From NCBI RefSeq assembly GCF_006538745.1, contig NZ_BJLR01000029.1:1-49569 (forward strand): a stretch of 49,569 nucleotides of DNA. Reading direction: 5' to 3'. Each line of letters opens with the position of its first letter. Position 1 is the stretch's first letter. The position numbers were made by a program, and so were the translations under genes. The notes below the pieces were generated by a model that saw only the letters and a program-made list of their open reading frames with translations, was not told where the DNA came from and made no database searches. This document shows, piece by piece, positions 24,292 to 31,918 of the stretch. The DNA comes from Cellulomonas cellasea. GTDB taxonomy: Bacteria > Actinomycetota > Actinomycetes > Actinomycetales > Cellulomonadaceae.

Positions 24292-25559
24292 GCACCACCG
24301 CTCCCGGGCACCGCACCGCCGACGCCACGCTGACCGTGCGTGGCGCCGGCGGGCGGCCCCTGGCCGACACCGAGGTCGTCGTCGAGCAGACGCGTCACGC
24401 GTTCTCGTTCGGCAACATCGGCTTCGACTTCATCGGGCTCGCGAACGACGAGACGGAGGCGCTCCCGGACAGCCCGTTCGGGGGCGCCCCGCCCGCGAGC
24501 GCCGCACGGCTCGCGGACCTGTTCCTCGACGTGTTCAACACGGTGACCCTGCCGTTCTACTGGGGCGGCTTCGAGCCGCGCCGGGGCGAGCCGGACACGG
24601 CGCGGCTGCTGCGCACCGCGCAGTGGTTCGCCGAGCGCGGGGTCACGGTCAAGGGCCACCCGCTGGTCTGGCACACGGTCACCGCCGACTGGCTGCGCGA
24701 GCTCTCGACCGACGAGGTCGAGGCCGCGCAGCGGGCCCGGATCCGGCGCGAGGTCACCGACTTCGCGGGGGTCGTGGACGTGTGGGACGCGATCAACGAG
24801 GTCGTGATCATGCCCGTCTTCGACAACGAGGAGCACCGCAACGGCATCACGCGGCTCTGCTACGAGCGGGGGCGCATCGCGACGATCCGGATGGCGTTCG
24901 AGGAGGCGCGCGTGGCCAACCCCCGCGCGACGCTGCTGCTCAACGACTTCGACCTGTCGACGGCGTACGAGTGCCTCATCGAGGGCGTGCTCGAGGCCGG
25001 CATCCGGATCGACGCGATCGGGCTGCAGAGCCACATGCACCAGGGCTACTGGGGCGAGGAGAAGACGCTGCGCATCCTCGACCGCTTCGCGCGGTACGGG
25101 CTGCCGCTGCACCTGACCGAGAGCACGCTGCTCTCGGGCGACCTCATGCCGGCGCACATCAAGGACCTGAACGACTACCAGGTCCCGTCGTGGCCCTCGA
25201 CGCCGGAGGGCGAGGAGCGGCAGGCAGAGGAGATCGTGCGGCACTACCGCACGCTCGTCGGGCACCCCGCGGTGCAGGCCGTGAACTACTGGGGGATCTC
25301 CGACGAGGGCGCCTGGCTCGGTGCACCCGTCGGGCTCGTGCGCACGGACGGCACCCCCAAGCCGTCGTACGACGCGCTGCGCGGGCTGGTCCGGGGCGAG
25401 TGGTGGCACGGGCCGACGACGCTGCGCACCGACGCGTCGGGCCGGGTCGCCGTCCGCGGGTTCCTCGGCGACTACCGGGTCTCGTCCGGCGACGCGGCGG
25501 CGTCGTTCGCGCTCACGACCCCCGGCACCGTGGAGGCCGAGGTGTCGCTCCCCCGCTGA
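24279..25559 (+). CDS. GH10 endo-1,4-beta-xylanase without signal peptide
   Basis: A 426-residue GH10 enzyme. A short N-terminal beta domain (about 13-45, TADATLTVRGAGGRPLADTEV) precedes the barrel, and a small C-terminal beta domain follows (about 380-426). Catalytic residues: acid/base E174 in VWDAINEVV and nucleophile E281 in LHLTEST. Substrate-site motifs VKGHPLVWH and GLQSHMHQGYW are present. There is no signal peptide, so it probably acts inside the cell on imported xylo-oligosaccharides. The start is GTG 24279 (or 24276), overlapping the last codons of the secreted xylanase, whose Trp codons supply the G-rich ribosome binding site. Confidence 0.88.
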   Translation: MAVLSTTAPGHRTADATLTVRGAGGRPLADTEVVVEQTRHAFSFGNIGFDFIGLANDETEALPDSPFGGAPPASAARLADLFLDVFNTVTLPFYWGGFEPRRGEPDTARLLRTAQWFAERGVTVKGHPLVWHTVTADWLRELSTDEVEAAQRARIRREVTDFAGVVDVWDAINEVVIMPVFDNEEHRNGITRLCYERGRIATIRMAFEEARVANPRATLLLNDFDLSTAYECLIEGVLEAGIRIDAIGLQSHMHQGYWGEEKTLRILDRFARYGLPLHLTESTLLSGDLMPAHIKDLNDYQVPSWPSTPEGEERQAEEIVRHYRTLVGHPAVQAVNYWGISDEGAWLGAPVGLVRTDGTPKPSYDALRGLVRGEWWHGPTTLRTDASGRVAVRGFLGDYRVSSGDAAASFALTTPGTVEAEVSLPR

Positions 25560-25563
25560 CGCC

Positions 25564-25635
25564 CCGCGACGGCCCGTCGCCGCGCCGCCCACCCGGCTCA
25601 TGACCCGGGGGCGGCGTGGCGGCGGGCCGTCGCGG
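25564..25635. terminator. Long bidirectional hairpin between xylanase and subtilase genes
   Basis: Arms of roughly 25-30 bases pair almost perfectly around a short loop near 25598-25604, broken by two G-T wobbles and a small end bulge. It fills the 90-bp convergent gap and would stop transcription from both sides. Confidence 0.7.
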
Positions 25636-25649
25636 TGGCCCGGCCCGCG

Positions 25650-27023
25650 TCAGAGCGGGATGTCGACGAACGGGGGGAGTCGACCCTCGCCGCGCGTCCG
25701 GTCGGCCTTCGACAGGAGCGACGACCAGGCCGCGCGCACCGGGACGCCCTTCGTGGCGGCGCGCCGTGCGACGTGGCCGGCGAGCAGCGCGGCCGAGAAC
25801 GACGTGCCGCCCCAGCGCCCCTGGCCACCGAACGGCTTCTCCGTCGTCGTCCCGTCGTCGAGCTCGACCGTGCCGGTCAGGTAGGTGCTCAGCAGGTTCT
25901 CCCCCGGCACCACGACGTCGATCCACGGCGCGTCCGGCGGCGTGAACGGCGCGAGCGTCGCCGAGCGGGACCTCTTCTTCGTCGCGGCGACCCGTGCCGA
26001 GCCGACCGCGACGACGTCGTCGAGCGCGGCGGGCCACGCCGGCTCGCGCGCGTCCACGCGCAGCTCCCCGTCGGGTCGCTCGCCGGCGAGCTGCTGGGCC
26101 ACGAGCGGGTCCGCGTGGTTGCCCGAGCAGGCCACGACGAGGACCTCGGGCGGGAGGCGGTCGACCGCGGCGGCGAGCGCGAGCGGCGGGCGGGAGTCCG
26201 AGGTGTAGCAGACGAGCGAGAGGTTGAGCACGTCGATCCCGCTGCGTCCGAGCGCGACGATCCCGCGCGCGACGTCCCACGACGACGCCGCACCGCGGTC
26301 GTCGAGCACCCGTCGCACACGCACGGTCGCGCCCGGCGCGCGCTGCAGCACGAGCCCGGTCACGAACGTCGCGTGCCCGGCGGCGACCGGGAGCGGCCCG
26401 TCGCCCGGCACGAGCCGGTCGGACTCGTCCGCGAGGTAGCGGCCCGCGAGCGCCGGGTGCGCGAGCACCGCGGTGTCGAGCACGCCGACCGTGATCCCCG
26501 CACCGCCGCTGCCGTCGAGCCGCACGACGTCGTCCGTCCGGACCGGGGGCGGCCCGCCGCCGTGCGAGACGGTCCCGCCGCCGTTGGTCACGAGCCCGAG
26601 GAACCGGTTCTTGCCCATCGTCGGGAACCAGCCGGAGTACCGGTCGGCCAGGGAGGTCCGCAGCAGCGTGAGGAGCTCGTCGGCGTCGTCCGGCTCGAGC
26701 CCGCCGTCGGCGGCCCGGCGCGCGGGTCGGACGTACGTCTCCCGGAGACCGGGTGGAGTCCCGTCGTCCGGCACGGCCGCCCCCGCGCCCGGCGCCGGTC
26801 GCTGCGCCCGCTCGCGCCGCCACCCGTCGAGCAGCGCCTCGAGGTGCTCGCGCGGGTAGGCGATCCGGCTCAGGCCCAGGTCGGCGTCGCTCTCGTGCGT
26901 GTAGCCGGCGGCTCCCCAGCGGTCGAGCGTCGCCCGGACGAGCCCGTCGTGCTCGCCGGCGACGAGCAGGTCCACGGTCGCGGACGGCGTCGCGGTGGGG
27001 CGCCTCGGGGTCTGCTCGGACAT
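25650..27023 (-). CDS. Subtilase (S8) serine protease, cytoplasmic type
   Basis: A 457-residue S8 protease. The catalytic triad is D183 (GVLDTAVLAHP), H217 (GHATFVTGLVL) and S408 (GGTSFSAALLAGH); oxyanion N302 is in SGNH. The first 175 residues have no signal peptide and no recognisable inhibitor propeptide, but resemble a charged adaptor region (DLLVAGEHDGLVRATLDRWG). A secreted role is therefore unlikely. GGAGG precedes the ATG. The gene is divergent, by 145 bp, from the TPR-CHAT gene, suggesting joint control. Conserved pairing of S8 and CHAT genes in actinobacteria is recalled, not checked. Confidence 0.9.
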   Translation of the reverse strand: MSEQTPRRPTATPSATVDLLVAGEHDGLVRATLDRWGAAGYTHESDADLGLSRIAYPREHLEALLDGWRRERAQRPAPGAGAAVPDDGTPPGLRETYVRPARRAADGGLEPDDADELLTLLRTSLADRYSGWFPTMGKNRFLGLVTNGGGTVSHGGGPPPVRTDDVVRLDGSGGAGITVGVLDTAVLAHPALAGRYLADESDRLVPGDGPLPVAAGHATFVTGLVLQRAPGATVRVRRVLDDRGAASSWDVARGIVALGRSGIDVLNLSLVCYTSDSRPPLALAAAVDRLPPEVLVVACSGNHADPLVAQQLAGERPDGELRVDAREPAWPAALDDVVAVGSARVAATKKRSRSATLAPFTPPDAPWIDVVVPGENLLSTYLTGTVELDDGTTTEKPFGGQGRWGGTSFSAALLAGHVARRAATKGVPVRAAWSSLLSKADRTRGEGRLPPFVDIPL

Positions 27024-27099
27024 GTGCGCCTCCGTACCCGGCGGGATCCGCCCAGTCTCGCAGCGGCCCCCTCCGCCCGGAAGGGACGAGGTCTGCCCG

Positions 27100-27128
27100 T
27101 TGACGAAGCGGTCCGCGCGCGCGACCGT
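27100..27128 (+). promoter_or_regulatory. Candidate promoter of the TPR-CHAT gene
   Basis: TTGACG at 27100-27105 and GACCGT at 27123-27128, spaced 17 bp, giving a leader of about 34 bases. It lies in the 145-bp region shared with the divergent subtilase gene. Confidence 0.35.
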
Positions 27129-27168
27129 CGGAGCAGGACGTGCGCACGGCCGGGACGAGGCGAGTGAC

Positions 27169-29910
27169 GTGACGGAGCTCAGGGTCGACGCCGACGAGGC
27201 GCTGCGGCTGGCGGGGGTCGACCCCGCGGCCGCGGTCCTGCTCGCGGGCGACGTCGCCCCGGCGGCCCGTGCGGCGCGTGCGTGGGCGGCCGCGTGCGTC
27301 GCGGAGCGGGCGCTCGGCGTCGCCGCGATGCAGCAGTCCCGGCTCGACGACGCGCTCGCGCACCTGCGGGCGGCGGTCCGGGCCGGGCGCCGCGCGGCCG
27401 ACGCCCGACTGACCGGCGAGGCCCGGATGAGCCTCGCGTCCGCGCTCATGCTCCGTGGCCGGCCCCGGCAGTCCGCGCAGGAGATCGGCCGCGCGCTCGC
27501 CGACCTCGACGGCGTCGCAGCGGCCCGTGCACTGACGCAGCGCGCCGCGATCTCCCAGGAGCTCGGCCGCCTCGACGACGCGTTCGACGACCTGCGCCGC
27601 GCCCTGCCGGTGCTGCGGCGAGCGGGTGATGTCCAGTGGGCGACGCGCGCGCTGTCCAACCGCGGGCTGCTGCACACGGCCCGGCGCGAGTTCGCCGCGG
27701 CCGAGGCCGACCTCGTCGCCGCGGGCCGGCTGTGCACCGAGCACGGGCTGCGGCTGCCCGGCGCGATCGTGGCGCACAACCTCGGGTGGGTGCACGCGCA
27801 GCGCGGTGACGTCCCCGCCGCCCTGCGGCACCTGGCGTCCGCCGAGGCCGCGTTCACGGGCCTGGGGCTGGCGTCGGGGTCGATCCTCACCGACCGTGCC
27901 GAGCTGCTGCTCTCGGTGCGCCTCGTCGACGAGGCACGCGCGACCGCGGAGGCGGCCGTCGCGGCCGACGAGCGGGACGGGCGGCGCAACCACCTGCCCG
28001 AGGCCCGGCTCCTGCTCTCGACGATCGCGCTCGTCCAGGGCGACGCGGAGCAGGCCCGGGCGGCGGCCGAGACGGCGATGCACGACTTCGGTCGGATGGG
28101 CCGCACCGAGTGGACGACCCTCGCGCGGTACGCGCGCGTCCAGGCGCTCGTCGAGGCGGACCGGGCCGTGACCCCGGCGCAGGTCCGGCGCGTCGCCGAG
28201 GCGCTCGCGCAGTCGGGCTGGGCCGTCCCGGCCCTCGAGGCCCGCATCCTCGCCGCCCGGCTCGCCCTGCGCCGGGGGGACGCCGCCGGGGCGCGCCGCG
28301 ACCTCGCGGAGGCCGGCCGGGCGCGGCGCGCAGGACCCGCGGACGCGCGCGCCCGTGCGTGGCTCGCCGAGGCGATGCTCCGGGAGCAGACCGGCAACCG
28401 CCACGGCGCCGTGGCGGCCCTGCGCGCCGGGCTGCGGGTCGTCGAGGACCACCGCGCGACGCTCGGCGCGACCGAGCTGCGCGCGCACGTCACGGTGCAC
28501 CGCGGCGCGATCGCCCGGATGGGCCTGCGCCTCGCGCTCGAGGACCGCGACGCGCGGCACGTGCTGTGGTGGGCCGAGTGCAACCGCGCGACCGCGACGC
28601 TGCTGCGCCGTGCGCACCCGCCCGAGGACGCGGCGCTCGCGGACCTGCTCGCCCGGCTGCGCGCCACGATGACCGCGATCGAGGAACGGCGGACCGCGGG
28701 GGTCACGGCGTCCGCCGCGGTCGCGCAGCAGGTCGGGCTCGAGCGCACGATCCGCGACCGCTGCCGCGAGCTGCCCGGACGCGACGGCGACGTGCCGGTG
28801 CGCCCACGACCGGTCCCCGAGCTGCAGCACGCGCTGCGCGGTGCGGCCCTCGTGGAGTACGTCGAGCACGACGGCCGGCTGCTCGCGGTGACCGTGACCG
28901 CGGGGCACGTCCGGCTGCACGCGCTCGCGACGGTCGAGGAGGTCCGCGCGCAGGTCGAGCTCGTGGGCTTCGCGCTGCGCCGGCTCGCCGCGGGGACCGC
29001 ACGCCCGGCGAGCCTCGCGGCGGCGGAGACGGTGCTCGCCCGTGCCGGGGACCGGCTCGACGCGCTGCTCGCGCTCCCGCTGCGCGGCGCGCTCGGCGAC
29101 CGGCCGCTCGTGGTCGTCCCGGTCGGCGTCCTGCAGCAGGTGCCGTGGTCGGTGCTCCCCTCGTGCCGCGGCCGCGCCGTGAGCGTGAGCCCCTCGGCGA
29201 CGCTGTGGCACGCGGCCGCCGGTCGGAGCGCGCCCGGGGACGGGCGGGTCGTCGTGGTCGCCGGCCCCGGACTGCCGGGGGCGCGGGCCGAGGCGGACGC
29301 GGTGGCCGCCGAGTACCCGGGCGCACGTGTGCTCGTCGGGCCCGACGCCGCCGCAGGACCCGTCGCGGCGGCGATCGACGGGGCGGCGCTCGTGCACCTC
29401 GCGGCCCACGGGCGGCTGCGCTCGGACAACCCGATGTTCTCCGCGCTGACCCTCGCGGACGGCCCGTTCACGGTGCACGACCTCGAGCGCGTCCCGCGCG
29501 CGCCGCACCACGTCGTGCTGGCCGCGTGCGACACCGCCCGGTCCGAGGTCGTCGGCGGCGGAGAGATCCTGGGGTTCACCGCGGCCCTGCTCGCGGGCGG
29601 GACGGCGACGCTCGTCGCGCCCGTCGTCCCCGTCGCGGACGCCCAGACGGTCACGCTCGTCGTGGCGTACCACCGCGAGCTCGGCCGCGGCCGTACGCCC
29701 GCGGAGGCGCTCGCGCACGCCCAGCTCGCGCTCGCCGGCTCGGACGAGCAGTCCCGGGCGGCCGCGGCGGGATTCGTGGTGCTCGGGCACGGCGACCGGC
29801 CCGGCTCCGGACCCACCGGGCCGCCGCGCGTCCCGGGGGTGGACGTGACGCTGCCGAGGCACGCCGACCTCGCGGCAGCCACGCCCGTCGCCGCCGGGCT
29901 GCCCGGGTGA
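27169..29910 (+). CDS. TPR-CHAT protein, caspase-like protease
   Basis: A 913-residue protein. About 1-560 is a helical array with repeated TPR-like units (for example LDDALAHLRAAVRAGRRAADA, LDDAFDDLRRALPVLRRAGD, VPAALRHLASAEAAF). The C-terminal CHAT domain (about 620-890) is a clan CD cysteine protease with H747 in LVHLAAHGRLRSDNPMF and C787 in HVVLAACDTA. Both catalytic residues are intact. No signal peptide or membrane segment. The GTG at 27169 follows GACGAGG; the frame upstream is not convincing. The Cys-His pair and TPR sensor layout are those of proteases activated by a bound partner. Next genes are a 63-codon ORF and a 150-residue protein, then a convergent sigma factor. Confidence 0.9.
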   Translation: MTELRVDADEALRLAGVDPAAAVLLAGDVAPAARAARAWAAACVAERALGVAAMQQSRLDDALAHLRAAVRAGRRAADARLTGEARMSLASALMLRGRPRQSAQEIGRALADLDGVAAARALTQRAAISQELGRLDDAFDDLRRALPVLRRAGDVQWATRALSNRGLLHTARREFAAAEADLVAAGRLCTEHGLRLPGAIVAHNLGWVHAQRGDVPAALRHLASAEAAFTGLGLASGSILTDRAELLLSVRLVDEARATAEAAVAADERDGRRNHLPEARLLLSTIALVQGDAEQARAAAETAMHDFGRMGRTEWTTLARYARVQALVEADRAVTPAQVRRVAEALAQSGWAVPALEARILAARLALRRGDAAGARRDLAEAGRARRAGPADARARAWLAEAMLREQTGNRHGAVAALRAGLRVVEDHRATLGATELRAHVTVHRGAIARMGLRLALEDRDARHVLWWAECNRATATLLRRAHPPEDAALADLLARLRATMTAIEERRTAGVTASAAVAQQVGLERTIRDRCRELPGRDGDVPVRPRPVPELQHALRGAALVEYVEHDGRLLAVTVTAGHVRLHALATVEEVRAQVELVGFALRRLAAGTARPASLAAAETVLARAGDRLDALLALPLRGALGDRPLVVVPVGVLQQVPWSVLPSCRGRAVSVSPSATLWHAAAGRSAPGDGRVVVVAGPGLPGARAEADAVAAEYPGARVLVGPDAAAGPVAAAIDGAALVHLAAHGRLRSDNPMFSALTLADGPFTVHDLERVPRAPHHVVLAACDTARSEVVGGGEILGFTAALLAGGTATLVAPVVPVADAQTVTLVVAYHRELGRGRTPAEALAHAQLALAGSDEQSRAAAAGFVVLGHGDRPGSGPTGPPRVPGVDVTLPRHADLAAATPVAAGLPG

Positions 29911-30098
29911 GCAGCACGGCTGCCCCGACGGGCAGCACGCCGCGTCCGGTGTATCAGCGCCGCCGGTCGACGCTCCCCCGGGTGGTGCACCTGCACCAGG
30001 GGCGCGCCGAGCGCACCGCGGTGGGACGCTGGGACCGGGGCTCCGGCACCGGCGACGCGCCACGGGCCCCGCGGACGAGCGGACGGGGACGACGATGA
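29907..30098 (+). CDS. Possible 63-residue linker ORF in the CHAT operon
   Basis: A GTG overlaps the CHAT stop (GTGA, 29907-29910) and its own TGA overlaps the ATG of the next gene (ATGA, 30095-30098). The frame thus fits exactly between two 4-bp overlaps. The product (starts VSSTAAPTGSTPRPVYQRRR, ends in an arginine-rich tail) is basic and unstructured and I do not recognise it. It may be a genuine small protein, a coupling device, or chance in a GC-rich gap. Confidence 0.35.
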   Translation: MSSTAAPTGSTPRPVYQRRRSTLPRVVHLHQGRAERTAVGRWDRGSGTGDAPRAPRTSGRGRR

Positions 30099-30547
30099 CG
30101 CAGCCACGATGGACCGACGACGACGAGCTGCTCGCGGACCTGCGCGCCGCGCTGGGCCGCGCCACGCCGGCGAGCGCGCGCGAGCTCGAGGGGGCACGGG
30201 CCGCGTTCACGTGGCGGACCGTCGACGCCGAGCTCGCGACCCTGAGCTACGACTCGCTGCTCGACGACCGCGTCCTGGTCCGCGGAGCGGCCACGGCGCC
30301 GCGCAGCCTCGTGTTCGACGCCCCCGACCTCACGGTCGAGCTCGAGGTCACCGGCGAGCGCCTCGTCGGCCAGCTCGTGCCCCCGGGCCCGGGCGACGTC
30401 GTGCTGCAGACCGCCGACGGCCGGGAGTCGCCCGTGCCGGCGGACGACGCCGGCTGCTTCTCCGTCGCCGCGCCGCCCGGCACCCGCATCCGGCTGCGCT
30501 GCACCACGCCGTCCGCGACCGTCGTGACCGACTGGGTGCGGACCTAG
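30095..30547 (+). CDS. Unknown 150-residue protein between CHAT and sigma factor genes
   Basis: An N-terminal helical part (about 8-65: DELLADLRAAL, then ELEGARAAFTWRTVDAELATLSYDSLLDD) is followed by a beta-rich domain (about 66-150) with SLVFDAPDLTVELEVTGERLVGQLVPPGPGDVVLQTADG. That domain resembles carboxypeptidase-regulatory-like or Ig-like folds. No signal peptide, membrane segment or zinc motif, so it is not a classical membrane anti-sigma factor. Its stop codon overlaps that of the convergent ECF sigma gene by 4 bp. Position between a protease and a sigma factor makes a regulatory or substrate role possible. Function unknown. Confidence 0.75.
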   Translation: MTQPRWTDDDELLADLRAALGRATPASARELEGARAAFTWRTVDAELATLSYDSLLDDRVLVRGAATAPRSLVFDAPDLTVELEVTGERLVGQLVPPGPGDVVLQTADGRESPVPADDAGCFSVAAPPGTRIRLRCTTPSATVVTDWVRT

Positions 30548-31137
30548 ACGTCCGCCGCCGCGGCGATCCACGCGGCGACGGCCGGGTTCTCCCGGATGCG
30601 CTGCAGGGCTCGCGCGCGCGTCGGCCCGATGCTCCCGATCGGGATCCCGAGCCGTGCGCTGACCTCGGCGTAGCTCGGCGGCGGGTCCTGCACGAGGACC
30701 AGGAGCAGCTCGCGGTGCTGCTCGGACAGCTCCGCGAACGCCCGCAGGAGGAGCTCGTGGCGGCCGGCCTGGTCGAGGTCCTCGACGACCTCCTCGTCGA
30801 GCCGCGCGGTCGCGGGCGGCTCGTGGTCGATCCCGGGGCCGAGCGGGTCGACCGGCTGCGTGCGCCGGCGTGCGCGCAGCAGGCGCAGGCACTCGTTGCG
30901 TGCCGTGGCGACGATCCAGCCCGGCAGGGCGGCGGGCTCGCGCAGGTCGTCGAGGTGCTCCACGAGCCGCAGCCAGAGCGTCTGCACGACGTCCTCGACG
31001 TCCGAGCCCTGCAGCCGGTAGCGCCGCACGATGCCGTGCACGAGCGGCGTGAACCGCACGACGAGCTCGTCCCAGGCCGTCTGCTGCCCTCCGCGCGCCG
31101 CGAGGACGAGCTCCGCGACGGAGACGTCGTCCGCCAT
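30544..31137 (-). CDS. ECF-type RNA polymerase sigma factor
   Basis: A 197-residue sigma-70 family factor of the ECF group. Region 2 (about 12-85) has WDELVVRFTPLVHGIVRRY and DVEDVVQTLWLRLVEHLDDLREPAALPGWIVATARNECLRLLR. Region 4 (about 125-185) has LLRAFAELSEQHRELLLVL and the helix-turn-helix YAEVSARLGIPIGSIGPTRARALQRIR. Regions 1 and 3 are missing, as expected. GGGAGG precedes the ATG at 31137. No typical zinc anti-sigma gene is adjacent; the convergent 150-residue protein is the nearest partner candidate. Confidence 0.9.
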   Translation of the reverse strand: MADDVSVAELVLAARGGQQTAWDELVVRFTPLVHGIVRRYRLQGSDVEDVVQTLWLRLVEHLDDLREPAALPGWIVATARNECLRLLRARRRTQPVDPLGPGIDHEPPATARLDEEVVEDLDQAGRHELLLRAFAELSEQHRELLLVLVQDPPPSYAEVSARLGIPIGSIGPTRARALQRIRENPAVAAWIAAAADV

Positions 31138-31208
31138 GGGCTGCCTCCCGGTCGCCGGCGAGGACGGTACCGGCACCGCGTCGGGCCGGGTCCTCCCGAG
31201 GCTACGCC

Positions 31209-31367
31209 GGTGCGCCGCCGGGGTGCGCCCCGGGTCAGGCGGTGCGCCGCCAGGGTGCGCCCCGGGGTCGGGCGGTGCACCGCCCCGGCGCGCGTCCCCT
31301 TCGGGCGGTGCGCCACCCCGGCCTGGTCCGATCGGGCGGTGCTCGTCCCGGCGCGTCCGCGTCAGGC
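31209..31367 (+). repeat. Degenerate 30-33 bp tandem repeat downstream of ohr
   Basis: Five units start with GGTGC and end in a CAGGC/CGGGC-type motif: 31209-31240, 31241-31273, 31274-31306, 31307-31337 and 31338-31367. The last unit overlaps the 3' end of the ohr coding sequence. A 14-bp palindrome, GGCGGTGCACCGCC, lies at 31271-31284 and recurs at 31836-31849 on the other side of ohr. Confidence 0.6.
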
Positions 31368-31760
31368 GGTGCGCAGCGTGAGCCGCTCCCCCGCGAGCGC
31401 CTTGGTGAACGGGCACAGCGCGGCGGCCTGCTCGAGGACGCGGTCCGCGGTCTCGGCGGGCAGGCCCGTGACCTCGAGCACGAACGACGACGTGTACCCG
31501 GAGCCGTCGCCCGACTCCAGGGTGACCGTCGCCTCGACGTGGGCGTCGACGGCGGACGCGCCCTGCGAGCTCGCCGCGACCTGGAGCGCCTGGTGCAGGC
31601 AGCCCGCGAGCGCCGCCGCCATGAGGTGCTCGGGCGACGTCGCGCCGTCCGACCCGTCGGCGTCCCCCGCGACGGCGAGGCCGACGTCGAGGCTGCCGTC
31701 CGGCGTGCTGACCCGGCTCGCGGATGCGGTGGCGCGTGCCTCGTGGACCTGCTGCGTCAT
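31362..31760 (-). CDS. ohr: Organic hydroperoxide resistance protein (Ohr/OsmC family)
   Basis: A 132-residue thiol peroxidase that reduces organic hydroperoxides. The two redox cysteines are C54 (HLMAAALAGCLHQAL) and C116 (ALCPFTKAL), with R16 and E44 (SPEHL) as the conserved active-site pair. Length and spacing fit Ohr. The ATG at 31760 is chosen by alignment to the family start; the ribosome binding site is weak (GAGCGAG), and an ATG ten codons earlier has none. No OhrR regulator is adjacent. Related GC-rich repeats flank the gene on both sides. Confidence 0.88.
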   Translation of the reverse strand: MTQQVHEARATASASRVSTPDGSLDVGLAVAGDADGSDGATSPEHLMAAALAGCLHQALQVAASSQGASAVDAHVEATVTLESGDGSGYTSSFVLEVTGLPAETADRVLEQAAALCPFTKALAGERLTLRTA

Positions 31761-31833
31761 GGTGGTCTCGCTCTCGTCGTCGCGGGGCATGCGGTGTGCC
31801 TCTACTGTCACCAGCGCGGGGCCGCCGCGCATC

Positions 31834-31905
31834 TCGGCGGTGCACCGCCCGAGCACGGGCGGGCGCACCGTCCGGCTCGGCCGGCGCACCGTCCGGCGCG
31901 GGCGA
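31834..31905. repeat. Repeat block upstream of ohr, related to the downstream block
   Basis: The palindrome GGCGGTGCACCGCC is at 31836-31849. It is followed by two copies of GCGCACCGTCCGG about 20 bp apart (near 31863 and 31884). The motif GGCGCACCG is the inverse of CGGTGCGCC in the downstream repeat. A -10 box for ohr was not identified within it. Confidence 0.5.
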
Positions 31906-31918
31906 GCACAGCGGGGGG

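Noticed and set aside
25650-31137. Type III-E CRISPR (Craspase) locus
   Set aside because: No CRISPR repeats and no Cas7-11 (gRAMP) gene are present; only the protease and sigma content is similar.
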